Source: a virus. From it: a stretch of 41,726 nucleotides of DNA. Shown here one piece after another: positions 23,272 to 29,305 of this stretch (its first letter is position 1; each line of letters starts with the position of its first letter). The notes beneath the pieces were generated by a model that was not told where the DNA came from, made no database searches, and saw only the letters and a program-made list of their open reading frames with translations. The DNA is taken from IMG/VR virus record IMGVR_UViG_3300020147_000017, positions 1-41,726 of that record. One strand, 5' to 3'. Made by a program: the position numbers and the translations under genes.

Positions 23272-24593
23272 TTAACGTTTGTTCTATTTGCCAGTTCCTC
23301 ATAACGAATTTCGTTTTCCATTGTGCGCCACGCAATCCCAGGCCATATTCGAGGCCTATCTCCAAATGATGAACGCCGTTCTTTTTCGGTATATTGTTCA
23401 AATATTTTATAAACATCTGCACCAAACTTAGCTGAACCATATGGCTTATAACCGTTATCGATTGCCCATTTTCGGTATTTGGCATACATTTCTGCTTTAA
23501 CGATTTCCTCTCCTGGGAATACCATCACTTGCTCTTTGGACCACTGGATTAAGTGGTTATTCGATTCCTTCAAGGATTCAATAATTTTCCGCATATATTC
23601 ATCTACAACGAATGTGTTGCGTTGACGTAACCGCACAAGACCTTCGTAGGCCCAATTAAATATCCCTGGCAATTGATGCAATAACTCGGCGCGTAAATTT
23701 TTGTTTTGTTCCTGTTCGCCAAACTGACGCCCTAATTCGATAATCAATAACCTGCGATAAAATGCGGAGGTACGATCATCTACGTATGGAAACTCATTAA
23801 TTGCCATGACTAACTTACAGAAAGGTCGGAAGGTATATTCTTTGATATATTTGGGACTGACGGTTAATTTCTCACCTGTAACAATCGTCTTAAATTCAGC
23901 TTCGAAATCCTCAATGCGTTTTGAAACTTCGCCGCATATATTTACCAATTTATTAACCAATACGCTGATTTTCTGTGAATCGTTCAAATATTTGAGGGGG
24001 AGGGCAGAGCAGTTTTCTTCGCCAACCATATGCTCTAAGGTGTGGAGTATGGTAGACTTCCCGTTGGCGCCCTCCCCGGTAAGAATAAGAGCTTTTTCGT
24101 ACTTAACGTCTTTTGTGATGCAGTATCCGAAGAATTCCTGTAAGGTGCGTACTTTATTATTATCGTTTTCCATGATTTCTTTTAAGGTCTTTTCCCACAA
24201 TGGAGATATTGCATATGCGTCATAACTATATGGAAGCCGTATCGTTGCAATAATTTCAGGTCTATGATCTTCAAGCTCCCCGGTTTCGATATTAAAAAGG
24301 CCATTGATAAAATTAATATAGTTATGATTATTAAAATCAGAGACGTGGCGCTGTTTAATAGTTGCTATACGCTCAGTTACATTACGCAAACCAGTTAAAG
24401 ACATTTGCTTTGTGTACTCTTTCCTGTTCATAACTAAATTGTGCATTTCCCGTAAGTGGAGCTTTTTATACACGCCTTCCTGGTACATATAAAATGAGTC
24501 TTCTTCTAAGCAGTACACAATGTCGTTATGGTTATTACAGAAACTATTGGCAATCTTTAATGACAATTCAAAGTCTTCGGCAGTAAGTTTCAT
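23259..24593 (-). CDS. SF3/D5-like replicative helicase
   Basis: The 444-residue product has a D5_N-like N-terminal region (about 75-165), Walker A G-E-G-A-N-G-K-S-T (about 174-182), L-V-N-I-C-G-E motif B region, and F-R-P-F-C-K-L-V-M-A-I-N-E-F-P (motif C) near residue 270. This is the phage/plasmid P4-type superfamily 3 helicase. A winged-helix-like C terminus follows. No archaeo-eukaryotic primase domain precedes it. I used ATG 24593 rather than the TTG three codons earlier. It should unwind the phage origin. Confidence 0.8.
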   Translation of the reverse strand: MKLTAEDFELSLKIANSFCNNHNDIVYCLEEDSFYMYQEGVYKKLHLREMHNLVMNRKEYTKQMSLTGLRNVTERIATIKQRHVSDFNNHNYINFINGLFNIETGELEDHRPEIIATIRLPYSYDAYAISPLWEKTLKEIMENDNNKVRTLQEFFGYCITKDVKYEKALILTGEGANGKSTILHTLEHMVGEENCSALPLKYLNDSQKISVLVNKLVNICGEVSKRIEDFEAEFKTIVTGEKLTVSPKYIKEYTFRPFCKLVMAINEFPYVDDRTSAFYRRLLIIELGRQFGEQEQNKNLRAELLHQLPGIFNWAYEGLVRLRQRNTFVVDEYMRKIIESLKESNNHLIQWSKEQVMVFPGEEIVKAEMYAKYRKWAIDNGYKPYGSAKFGADVYKIFEQYTEKERRSSFGDRPRIWPGIAWRTMENEIRYEELANRTNVKWEE

Positions 24594-24633
24594 AAACCCC
24601 AAGTATTTATGTATGTATATGTATAATTACGAA

Positions 24634-24828
24634 CTACTTGCCCATAGCGCACTTATCGCAGGTGCCGTTACGGGTTAAGGCTTTTTCGGATGTTTCGCGC
24701 CCACAATCGGGGCATTCAACTGCTGGTATTTCTGATTCGGTATGATTACGGTTTAAATCGTACATATAGGCGAATATATTTCCGCCGACTTGATCTACTG
24801 CTCTTTGCAATTTAGTACATGCGCGCAT
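24634..24828 (-). CDS. Zinc-ribbon small protein
   Basis: Up to 64 residues; a shorter start is at ATG 24765. The C-terminal half has C-P-D-C-G and C-D-K-C, a classic four-cysteine ribbon. It overlaps the upstream gene by 34 nt if the long start is used, and neither start has a good ribosome site. Likely nucleic-acid or partner binding. Confidence 0.5.
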   Translation of the reverse strand: MRACTKLQRAVDQVGGNIFAYMYDLNRNHTESEIPAVECPDCGRETSEKALTRNGTCDKCAMGK

Positions 24829-24962
24829 ATGTTTAGGATTTCGTAGGAACCGCCGTTATAAATAGAAGCAATCAGTTGAGCATCTTCTGGAAAGCAAACA
24901 ATATGTCGAATAATTTCCGGGTAAGTTCCGTAGATTCTAAGAATGATTGGGTAGGTATGCAC
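24795..24962 (-). CDS. Unknown small protein, 55 aa
   Basis: GTG start at 24962 with a near-perfect AGGAGGG site, overlapping the lysin TAG. The product reads HTYPIILRIYGTYPEIIRHI and on, neutral with three cysteines. Family not recognised, but the start signal and frame are convincing. Confidence 0.55.
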   Translation of the reverse strand: MHTYPIILRIYGTYPEIIRHIVCFPEDAQLIASIYNGGSYEILNICAHVLNCKEQ

Positions 24963-25435
24963 TAAGCCCTCCTTTTGTAGAATACGTGGTCTTTATAGCG
25001 AAATGTCTCGTAACAATCTTTAACCCAGTACGGGCAGCCAAAGGCTTTAATATTCTCGAAATGCTGCGCCCCTCTGGTGTAATTGGTCGTCTTTGAGGCG
25101 TACCACGCTCTACGGGCCTGTTTCCATACCCAAGCTGGCTGTTTATCCACATGGGAAGCTTTATAGCCGTAAATACCCTTTAAAGAACCGCGTGTCCGAA
25201 TAACCTCGGCTACAGCCGTCATGCCAATTTCGCCTTGATTGGCTGCTTCTCCTATAATTGCTCGGATGGCTTGTTCATCAGAAAACGCATGAGCCCTGCT
25301 GCATGTTGCAAATAATGAAACAATAAGACCCAAGAGAACTAACAGAACTATCTTTCGGCATGACTTTTTCTGACTTATTTCTAATGGCTCAGACTTTATA
25401 AGCAACTTAGGCTTTTTCTCGACGGGGAATATCAT
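24962..25435 (-). CDS. SleB-type cell wall hydrolase (endolysin candidate)
   Basis: The 157-residue product has a hydrophobic export segment (about 29-50, ending AHA before FSD) and a Hydrolase_2/SleB domain: I-I-G-E-A-A-N-Q-G (60-68, with E63 as the expected catalytic glutamate), V-A-E-V-I-R-T-R, and A-W-Y-A-S...H-F-E-N. It should cleave peptidoglycan glycan strands after Sec export. The 28-residue cytoplasmic lead resembles signal-arrest-release lysins. It lies in the early operon, far from the holin-like gene. Confidence 0.75.
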   Translation of the reverse strand: MIFPVEKKPKLLIKSEPLEISQKKSCRKIVLLVLLGLIVSLFATCSRAHAFSDEQAIRAIIGEAANQGEIGMTAVAEVIRTRGSLKGIYGYKASHVDKQPAWVWKQARRAWYASKTTNYTRGAQHFENIKAFGCPYWVKDCYETFRYKDHVFYKRRA

Positions 25436-25476
25436 GGTTTTATCCCAAAAAAGAGAAATCTAACTAAATTTTACGG

Positions 25477-25656
25477 TTAAAGAACTTTACCTATGTTACG
25501 CTCTGCTTCTAGGGTTAAAAGTCCCCTAGCAATGAGTATCTTGGCCATGTCTGATTGGGAACGTGCGCTGCGCTCACATTCTTCGTCTAACTTGGCTTTT
25601 AAAGCGTTACTGATTTTAAAGGATAATGCGCATTCTTGTTTGTTAGACTTAGACAT
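25477..25656 (-). CDS. Ribbon-helix-helix DNA-binding protein
   Basis: The 59-residue product fits an Arc/CopG-type fold: strand E-C-A-L-S-F-K-I-S, helix A-L-K-A-K-L-D-E-E-C-E-R, then S-Q-S-D-M-A-K-I-L-I-A-R-G-L-L. It is preceded by its own promoter (25711-25739). Possibly regulates the early operon or lysin expression. It has no clear Shine-Dalgarno sequence. Confidence 0.6.
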   Translation of the reverse strand: MSKSNKQECALSFKISNALKAKLDEECERSARSQSDMAKILIARGLLTLEAERNIGKVL

Positions 25657-25710
25657 ATAGGAGGTATGATGCCTTTTTAATGTTATTTTAATCTGTTTTT
25701 AATGTTCAAA

Positions 25711-25739
25711 ATAGTATGGTGGGCGTGCATTTTTAACAA
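25711..25739 (-). promoter_or_regulatory. Leftward promoter before RHH and lysin genes
   Basis: On the minus strand TTGTTA (25734-25739) and TACTAT (25711-25716) are 17 nt apart. Flanking direct repeats AATGTTCAAAA at about 25701 and 25741 could be binding sites for the RHH protein. The stretch 25657-25803 holds no gene. Confidence 0.45.
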
Positions 25740-25803
25740 AAATGTTCAAAAATGTCGGTTTTATTGAAAAACATCAGAAAAAGTGTTACTATTGCTACAT
25801 TAA

Positions 25804-25992
25804 TTAATTATGCTGGGATTCGATCCAGTTTAAAAACTTGGACTTTAGCACCCGAATTGAGCCTTTCTTGCCAATTCTAAAGTGAGGAATCTCGCCACTT
25901 TCGACTTTACGATAAATGGTGCGATCCGTAACCTCAAGCATACGGGCCATGTCTTCAACTGTAAGGATTTCGATATCGGCTGTATAGTTCAT
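25804..25992 (-). CDS. xis: Excisionase-like helix-turn-helix protein
   Basis: The 62-residue product is a HTH_17-type winged helix: L-T-V-E-D-M-A-R-M-L-E-V-T-D-R-T-I-Y-R-K-V-E-S-G-E-I-P-H-F-R-I-G. This family covers excisionases and directionality factors. It is the first gene leftward from the lysogeny switch, as expected for xis. Start at 25992, where GGAG lies 8 nt upstream; ATG 26004 is upstream of this site. The symbol is by analogy. Confidence 0.6.
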   Translation of the reverse strand: MNYTADIEILTVEDMARMLEVTDRTIYRKVESGEIPHFRIGKKGSIRVLKSKFLNWIESQHN

Positions 25993-26014
25993 TCTTTGCT
26001 CCATAAGTGTAATG

Positions 26015-26047
26015 GGTAAATTTAACTCTTATGGTTAATAATTTACC
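26015..26047. promoter_or_regulatory. Operators at the lysogeny switch
   Basis: Two imperfect palindromes of one type lie here: GGTAAATTTAAC (26015-26026, 10 of 12 symmetric) and GGTTAATAATTTACC (26033-26047, 12 of 15 symmetric). A third half-site ATTTACC lies at 26074-26080. The second overlaps the -10 of the leftward promoter, so a repressor bound there would block early transcription. Confidence 0.55.
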
Positions 26048-26068
26048 AGTAATGTTTATTAATGTCAA
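26040..26068 (-). promoter_or_regulatory. Early leftward promoter (PL-like)
   Basis: On the minus strand TTGACA (26063-26068) and TAAATT (26040-26045) are exactly 17 nt apart. It drives the excisionase-like gene and probably the rest of early operon 1. The operator palindrome at 26033-26047 covers the -10. Confidence 0.65.
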
Positions 26069-26082
26069 GAAATATTTACCAA

Positions 26083-26088
26083 TATAGT
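26083..26088 (+). promoter_or_regulatory. Possible -10 of the repressor promoter
   Basis: TATAGT lies 7 nt before the repressor ATG at 26096 and no ribosome site is visible, so the transcript may be leaderless, as for lambda cI from PRM. The -35 region is weak, which would suit an activated or autoregulated promoter. Confidence 0.35.
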
Positions 26089-26095
26089 GAAAAAA

Positions 26096-26410
26096 ATGAA
26101 TATTAGTGATAAAATCCGCAAGCTTCGTCGAGATAGAAATCTTACACAAGATCAACTAGCATCGAAAATAGGAGTTTCTCTACAAACTATTTTTCGCTGG
26201 GAAGATGGTAAAGTAAAGAAGATATCTATAGATGACTTAGAGAAAATAGCGGAAGCCCTTGAAAAGCCCATTGAATACTTTATTAAGGATGAAGAAGATC
26301 CAGAAATTATTCGGCACAGGCTTGTCGGATACTTAACTAATTGGGCGCAGAATACAAACATTAGCAAATTAAAAGCCTTGATTGATTTCTTGAAAACCAA
26401 TGGCAATTAG
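26096..26410 (+). CDS. XRE-family repressor (CI-like)
   Basis: The 104-residue product has an N-terminal XRE helix-turn-helix (about 3-60; L-T-Q-D-Q-L-A-S-K-I-G-V-S-L-Q-T-I-F-R-W-E) and a short helical C terminus, without a LexA-type peptidase domain. Induction would therefore not be by RecA-stimulated self-cleavage. It is the first gene of the lysogeny operon and faces the excisionase-like gene across the operators. A GTG at 26087 would add three residues. Confidence 0.75.
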   Translation: MNISDKIRKLRRDRNLTQDQLASKIGVSLQTIFRWEDGKVKKISIDDLEKIAEALEKPIEYFIKDEEDPEIIRHRLVGYLTNWAQNTNISKLKALIDFLKTNGN

Positions 26411-26591
26411 CGATAATATAAAGAGATTCAGAAAAAGGAATCATCTAACCATCCGGGCGTTGGCGGAAAAAATAGGTGTTGATTTTTCAACTGTCTCACA
26501 CTGGGAAACAGGCTATAGTGAACCTAGGGCCAAGCACCGCAAGCGTTTAATAGACATCTTCGATATCACAGAATCTGAACTTTTTAAATAA
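26400..26591 (+). CDS. Second XRE-family regulator
   Basis: The 63-residue product is almost only a helix-turn-helix: L-T-I-R-A-L-A-E-K-I-G-V-D-F-S-T-V-S-H-W-E-T-G. It overlaps the end of the first repressor by 11 nt and its TAA overlaps the integrase ATG (TAATG), so all three are co-translated. It could modify repressor action or control the integrase. Confidence 0.7.
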   Translation: MAISDNIKRFRKRNHLTIRALAEKIGVDFSTVSHWETGYSEPRAKHRKRLIDIFDITESELFK

Positions 26592-27583
26592 TGGCTTCTC
26601 TATATAAGAAGGACGGCATATATCAGGTACAGTATTATCGCAACGGAACTCGCTTCCAGGAAAGTTTAAAGACTCGTGATTATAAAACAGCAAAACACTT
26701 AAAAGCCCTTAAAGAGATCGAGCTTGGGAATCCATCTTCTGAGGTTTCCCCATCAAATATAAATCCCTACGAAGTTCTAGAACAATACAATTCGTTTACT
26801 AAATACTCTAAATCCCCGAAAACTCTTTATAATGACAACATCCGCATTAAATCGTTTTTAGACTATTTGAAAATAAGTTCTCTTGTTGATATATCGGAGA
26901 GAAGCTTTCAGCAATATCTTAACTGGCGCTTTGAGAATAAAGTAAATTTCCGCCTTCTGACCCAAGCGGGGGCTAATCATATAATAACGACTATTAAATT
27001 TTTCCTTAAATGGTGCGTTAAGCAAAGGTTCATAAAAGAAAATCCCCTTCAGGATTTCAAACTATTTAAGCTAGATAAGACGCCTAAAGATTTTTTTAGT
27101 TTTGATGAAATCGATCGCATTCTTGAGGCTTCTAAGCAGGAGCTGTTGTATGGAATGATCGCAACAGCTTATTACACGGGGATGAGAAAGGGAGAGCTGT
27201 TAAGGTTTAAATGGATGGATATTGACTATAAGAGAAATCTGGTTATAGTCTATAAAGCCAAATCAAAAAAATTTAGAGAGATACCACTAAATGCTAAACT
27301 TAAGGAAATCTTAGAAGGAATAAGGGCCAATAGGGCTAGAGGTGTTGACCTGTTTTGTTTTCCTAAATTAGATGAAAGGTGTACCTTTAAACGTATTTGT
27401 AAAGCTGCGAATGTCTCTAAAATCAACTGGCATAAATTCCGTCATACATTTGCAAGTCATTTGGTTCAGAAGGGTGTGAGTATATATAAGGTAAGCAAGT
27501 ATTTAGGTCACAGCACTACAAGCACAACAGAAATTTATGCCCATTTGCAACCAACAACCGATACAGATATAAACACTCTATGA
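26591..27583 (+). CDS. int: Tyrosine integrase
   Basis: The 330-residue product has an arm-binding N-terminal domain (1-50; Y-Q-V-Q-Y-Y-R-N-G-T-R), a SAM-like core-binding domain (60-150) and a catalytic domain with R199 (T-G-M-R-K-G-E-L), H281 and R284 (H-K-F-R-H-T), H307 (L-G-H-S) and nucleophile Y316 (E-I-Y-A-H-L). It catalyses integration at the attP directly downstream. Co-transcribed with the two repressors. Length is normal. Confidence 0.9.
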   Translation: MASLYKKDGIYQVQYYRNGTRFQESLKTRDYKTAKHLKALKEIELGNPSSEVSPSNINPYEVLEQYNSFTKYSKSPKTLYNDNIRIKSFLDYLKISSLVDISERSFQQYLNWRFENKVNFRLLTQAGANHIITTIKFFLKWCVKQRFIKENPLQDFKLFKLDKTPKDFFSFDEIDRILEASKQELLYGMIATAYYTGMRKGELLRFKWMDIDYKRNLVIVYKAKSKKFREIPLNAKLKEILEGIRANRARGVDLFCFPKLDERCTFKRICKAANVSKINWHKFRHTFASHLVQKGVSIYKVSKYLGHSTTSTTEIYAHLQPTTDTDINTL

Positions 27584-27594
27584 TCGCTGCCTTT

Positions 27595-27760
27595 CGTAGT
27601 CAATTTCGTAGTCATAATTCATTGACATTTACTGACAACAATGTGCTTCATCGTCGTGTACTGATAATGCTGGCGTAGCTCAGTTGGTAGAGCAGCGCAT
27701 TCGTAATGCGTAATATTTTCCGTCGGTGTTTGATGTAAATCCGTAGTCAAATCGTAGTCA
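27595..27760. other. attP: attP region: tRNA-Thr 5' half with arm-type sites
   Basis: Four copies of CGTAGTCA flank the core: 27595-27602 and 27607-27614 on the left, 27742-27749 and 27753-27760 on the right (spacing 12 and 11). Between them 27669-27711 is the 5' half of a tRNA-Thr gene with anticodon CGT: acceptor strand, complete D arm and complete anticodon arm, then divergence. The anticodon arm has inverted arms CGCAT/ATGCG (27696-27710) around a 5-nt centre, a likely crossover site. Confidence 0.7.
27669..27711 (+). pseudogene. Partial tRNA-Thr(CGT), 5' half
   Basis: Starts GCTGGCG, TA, GCTC-AGTTGGTA-GAGC (D arm), A, GCGCA-TTCGTAA-TGCGT (anticodon arm). The variable loop, T arm and 3' acceptor strand are missing; downstream sequence does not fold as a T arm. 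It is att identity rather than a working tRNA. Confidence 0.75.
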
Positions 27761-27761
27761 T

Positions 27762-27902
27762 TTATCCTTTTAGGCGTCTTTGCTGCCTATAAAGCCACAA
27801 AATATACACGCTTACATTATCAAACCCGGCTTTCTTGGCGTCTTCCTGCATCTGTTTCTTTTCTTCTTCGGATACTCTAATCGTTATGTAGGTTGACTTC
27901 AT
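27762..27902 (-). CDS. Ribbon-helix-helix protein, 46 aa
   Basis: Product reads as an Arc-like RHH: strand Y-I-T-I-R-V-S, helix E-E-E-K-K-Q-M-Q-E-D-A-K-K-A-G, then N-V-S-V-Y-I-L-W-L-Y-R. GAAAGGAAAAA precedes ATG. Last gene of early operon 2, ending 2 nt from the attP arm sites, so it could influence recombination or bind the operator array upstream. Confidence 0.65.
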   Translation of the reverse strand: MKSTYITIRVSEEEKKQMQEDAKKAGFDNVSVYILWLYRQQRRLKG

Positions 27903-28065
27903 TTTTTCCTTTCGTTATTCGGATCTTTCTTGCCAATTCCAGTTTAACCCGTAAAGGGTGATGTAGGGCGCAGTATATCTTCCCGTTAAATTCGCAAGTA
28001 ACGGCCCTCCCGCATTGTTTGTTTTTTAGCCTAGTCTGGCACTTGCGGGAGTCGAGGATTACCAT
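27877..28065 (-). CDS. Small cysteine/histidine protein, 62 aa
   Basis: Basic product with C-Q-T-R, C-G-R-A, C-E-F-N and C-A-L-H-H, spaced like a zinc-binding site. ATG lies directly below the operator array. Overlaps the RHH gene by 26 nt. Unknown role. Confidence 0.5.
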   Translation of the reverse strand: MVILDSRKCQTRLKNKQCGRAVTCEFNGKIYCALHHPLRVKLELARKIRITKGKNEVNLHND

Positions 28066-28117
28066 TTGTACAACCTATTGTACGTTTTCATACAATTTCT
28101 TGTACGGATTCGTACAA
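28066..28117. promoter_or_regulatory. Array of three TTGTAC palindromes
   Basis: TTGTACAA (28066-28073), TTGTACG-tttt-CATACAA (28078-28095) and TTGTACG-gatt-CGTACAA (28100-28117). The regular, near-identical palindromes just upstream of an ATG indicate an operator cluster for a dimeric regulator or a short cluster of replication-type binding sites. Confidence 0.55.
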
Positions 28118-28160
28118 TTATTTAGCCATCGCTTCGTCTTTAGCCATTGTCCTGTTCCTT

Positions 28161-28271
28161 TCAATACTCTTCACCGATTTGGTATTCTTTTCTTTTGGCC
28201 GATTTTTCGGCTTGCCATAGTGCCACTAAACATGTTACGCATAAGACTATTAATATTTGTATTGGTGTCAT
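28161..28271 (-). CDS. Small single-span membrane protein, 36 aa
   Basis: Hydrophobic helix (ILIVLCVTCLVALW) then a charged tail. Strong GGGAGGG ribosome site. A possible 9-codon ORF (MAKDEAMAK) with AAAGGAACAGG follows it before the operator array. Unknown role. Confidence 0.5.
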   Translation of the reverse strand: MTPIQILIVLCVTCLVALWQAEKSAKRKEYQIGEEY

Positions 28272-28272
28272 A

Positions 28273-28428
28273 TTACTCCCTCCCTGTAGGGCTTAACTGG
28301 TACTCGTCAAGCCATTGATTAGCCTTCTTAATAATAGTTTCTTTTTGTTTTTTAGAGTATCTTCTCCTTACGCACTTTTTGGCTTTCTTAATGAATTCCT
28401 TTAGTGGCATCGGTTTATATTCTTCCAT
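28273..28428 (-). CDS. Unknown basic small protein, 51 aa
   Basis: Start at 28428 with AAAAGGAATAAAT. Highly basic: EFIKKAKKCVRRRYSKKQKE. Likely nucleic-acid binding. The start lies at the 3' edge of dispersed repeat G. Family not recognised. Confidence 0.5.
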   Translation of the reverse strand: MEEYKPMPLKEFIKKAKKCVRRRYSKKQKETIIKKANQWLDEYQLSPTGRE

Positions 28429-28440
28429 ATTTATTCCTTT

Positions 28441-28485
28441 TCCAACCCTTCTCCCGACTTCGTAGCCGGGGTTATCTCTGGTGCA
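28441..28485 (-). repeat. Dispersed gene-boundary element, copy G
   Basis: Minus-strand copy opening TGCACCAGAGATAACC and closing GAAGGGTTGGAAAAG. The centre forms two stacked stems: AACCC/GGGTT outside and CCGGCT-ACGA-AGTCGG inside. The gene at 28472 ends within it. Confidence 0.7.
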
Positions 28486-28675
28486 GCACGATTTTAAGAC
28501 ATCTTTTACATTCAACATATGGTATATACGCATAGCTTGCACAGATTTGGAACCTCATTGTTCTATGTGGCCTATAATTGCACAATGGAGTATCTTTCTC
28601 ATTTACTATGTGATTCATAGACCGTTTTGCTAAATAACCATTTTCTCTGGCCCGTGCAAAATATCCAGTCTTCAT
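28472..28675 (-). CDS. Small basic cysteine protein, 67 aa
   Basis: Contains P-L-C-N-Y...Q-I-C...Y-V-E-C-K-R-C, similar in layout to the Lar-like zinc protein at 14452. It stops inside repeat G (L-H-Q-R-stop). Adding one A in the AAAA run before the repeat would carry the frame into the shared AAPE-type tail and on to a stop at the next ATG. Confidence 0.5.
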   Translation of the reverse strand: MKTGYFARARENGYLAKRSMNHIVNEKDTPLCNYRPHRTMRFQICASYAYIPYVECKRCLKIVLHQR

Positions 28676-28703
28676 CTCAACCTCTCATTTGGCCCGTGGG
28701 GGA

Positions 28704-28895
28704 TTATTTCTCAGTACAAAACCCGTTTACAATGCTTCTGCTGCCCAATGCTCCTTTTATATCAAAACCTTGGCCTTTATATAAATTTAAGGCTTTCTGA
28801 CATGCTTCTAAGCTATTGAATTCGACATGATTTATGGCAACGCCACCGTATGTCCACCCAGTAGCTAAAACAATAATAAGTATATATGTGGTCAT
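28704..28895 (-). CDS. Small exported or membrane protein, 63 aa
   Basis: N-terminal hydrophobic segment (YILIIVLATGWTYGGVAI), then H-V-E-F-N-S-L-E-A-C-Q-K-A, and a second cysteine near the end. GGAGAATGA precedes ATG. Looks like a small envelope protein of a common phage type with an F-x-S-x-x-x-C motif. Function unknown. Confidence 0.5.
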   Translation of the reverse strand: MTTYILIIVLATGWTYGGVAINHVEFNSLEACQKALNLYKGQGFDIKGALGSRSIVNGFCTEK

Positions 28896-28921
28896 TTCAT
28901 TCTCCGTCTTTTAATCCCGTC

Positions 28922-28968
28922 CGCACCAGAGATTGACCACCGCTGAGGGCGAAGGGAGGGTTGGTAAT
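28922..28968 (+). repeat. Dispersed gene-boundary element, copy H (inverted)
   Basis: Plus-strand copy against the direction of its neighbours: opens CGCACCAGAGATTGACC, closes GGGAGGGTTGGTAATA. Inner hairpin CGC-TGAGG-GCG. It fills the space between the genes at 28972 and 28704. Confidence 0.7.
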
Positions 28969-28971
28969 ATT

Positions 28972-29112
28972 TTAACACTTCTTAAATATTTCATACTCAT
29001 CCGTTGTAAATCCATCATGTTCAAGTTGAGCAATAAGGATGTAGTAATTCATTGCGGCTCCAAGAATTGAGTTATCTTTAGTGCTTAAAGCAATATAGTC
29101 TAGTTTTGCCAT
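28972..29112 (-). CDS. Unknown small protein, 46 aa
   Basis: Start at 29112 with AAGGAATAAA. Helical product (MAKLDYIALSTKDNSILG at the start) ending KKC. Starts 1 nt after the upstream stop. Unknown. Confidence 0.45.
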   Translation of the reverse strand: MAKLDYIALSTKDNSILGAAMNYYILIAQLEHDGFTTDEYEIFKKC

Positions 29113-29113
29113 T

Positions 29114-29293
29114 TTATTCCTTTTCTTTAGAAGATGAGGAGTGAGGAGATTTCTTTCTGCGCCAGCCATATCCGTATAGGCGTAAACAGACTGATTTAGT
29201 GGAATTCCATTCTTTTGTGCTTGATATTGCACTTTCTAAGTCTGCACACATTTGTTTAATCTGCATTTTCTTATACGCTGAATCTTTATCCAT
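29114..29293 (-). CDS. Unknown small protein, 59 aa
   Basis: Begins MDKDSAYKKMQIKQMCADLE; the C-terminal third is basic and serine-rich. GGGAAG precedes ATG. No family recognised. Confidence 0.45.
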   Translation of the reverse strand: MDKDSAYKKMQIKQMCADLESAISSTKEWNSTKSVCLRLYGYGWRRKKSPHSSSSKEKE

Positions 29294-29305
29294 TTTATCT
29301 TCCCG

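Noticed and set aside
22709-23275. Plus-strand 188-codon ORF opposite the CHC2 gene
   Set aside because: The minus frame holds the zinc domain; the plus frame is a shadow.
27584-27668. Strong promoter in front of the partial tRNA
   Set aside because: TTGACA at 27622 and GATAAT at 27663 are 35 nt apart, too far to act together.
28066-28117. CRISPR-like spacing of TTGTAC repeats
   Set aside because: Repeats are short palindromes with 4-nt centres and no spacers; operators fit better. No CRISPR array is seen anywhere.
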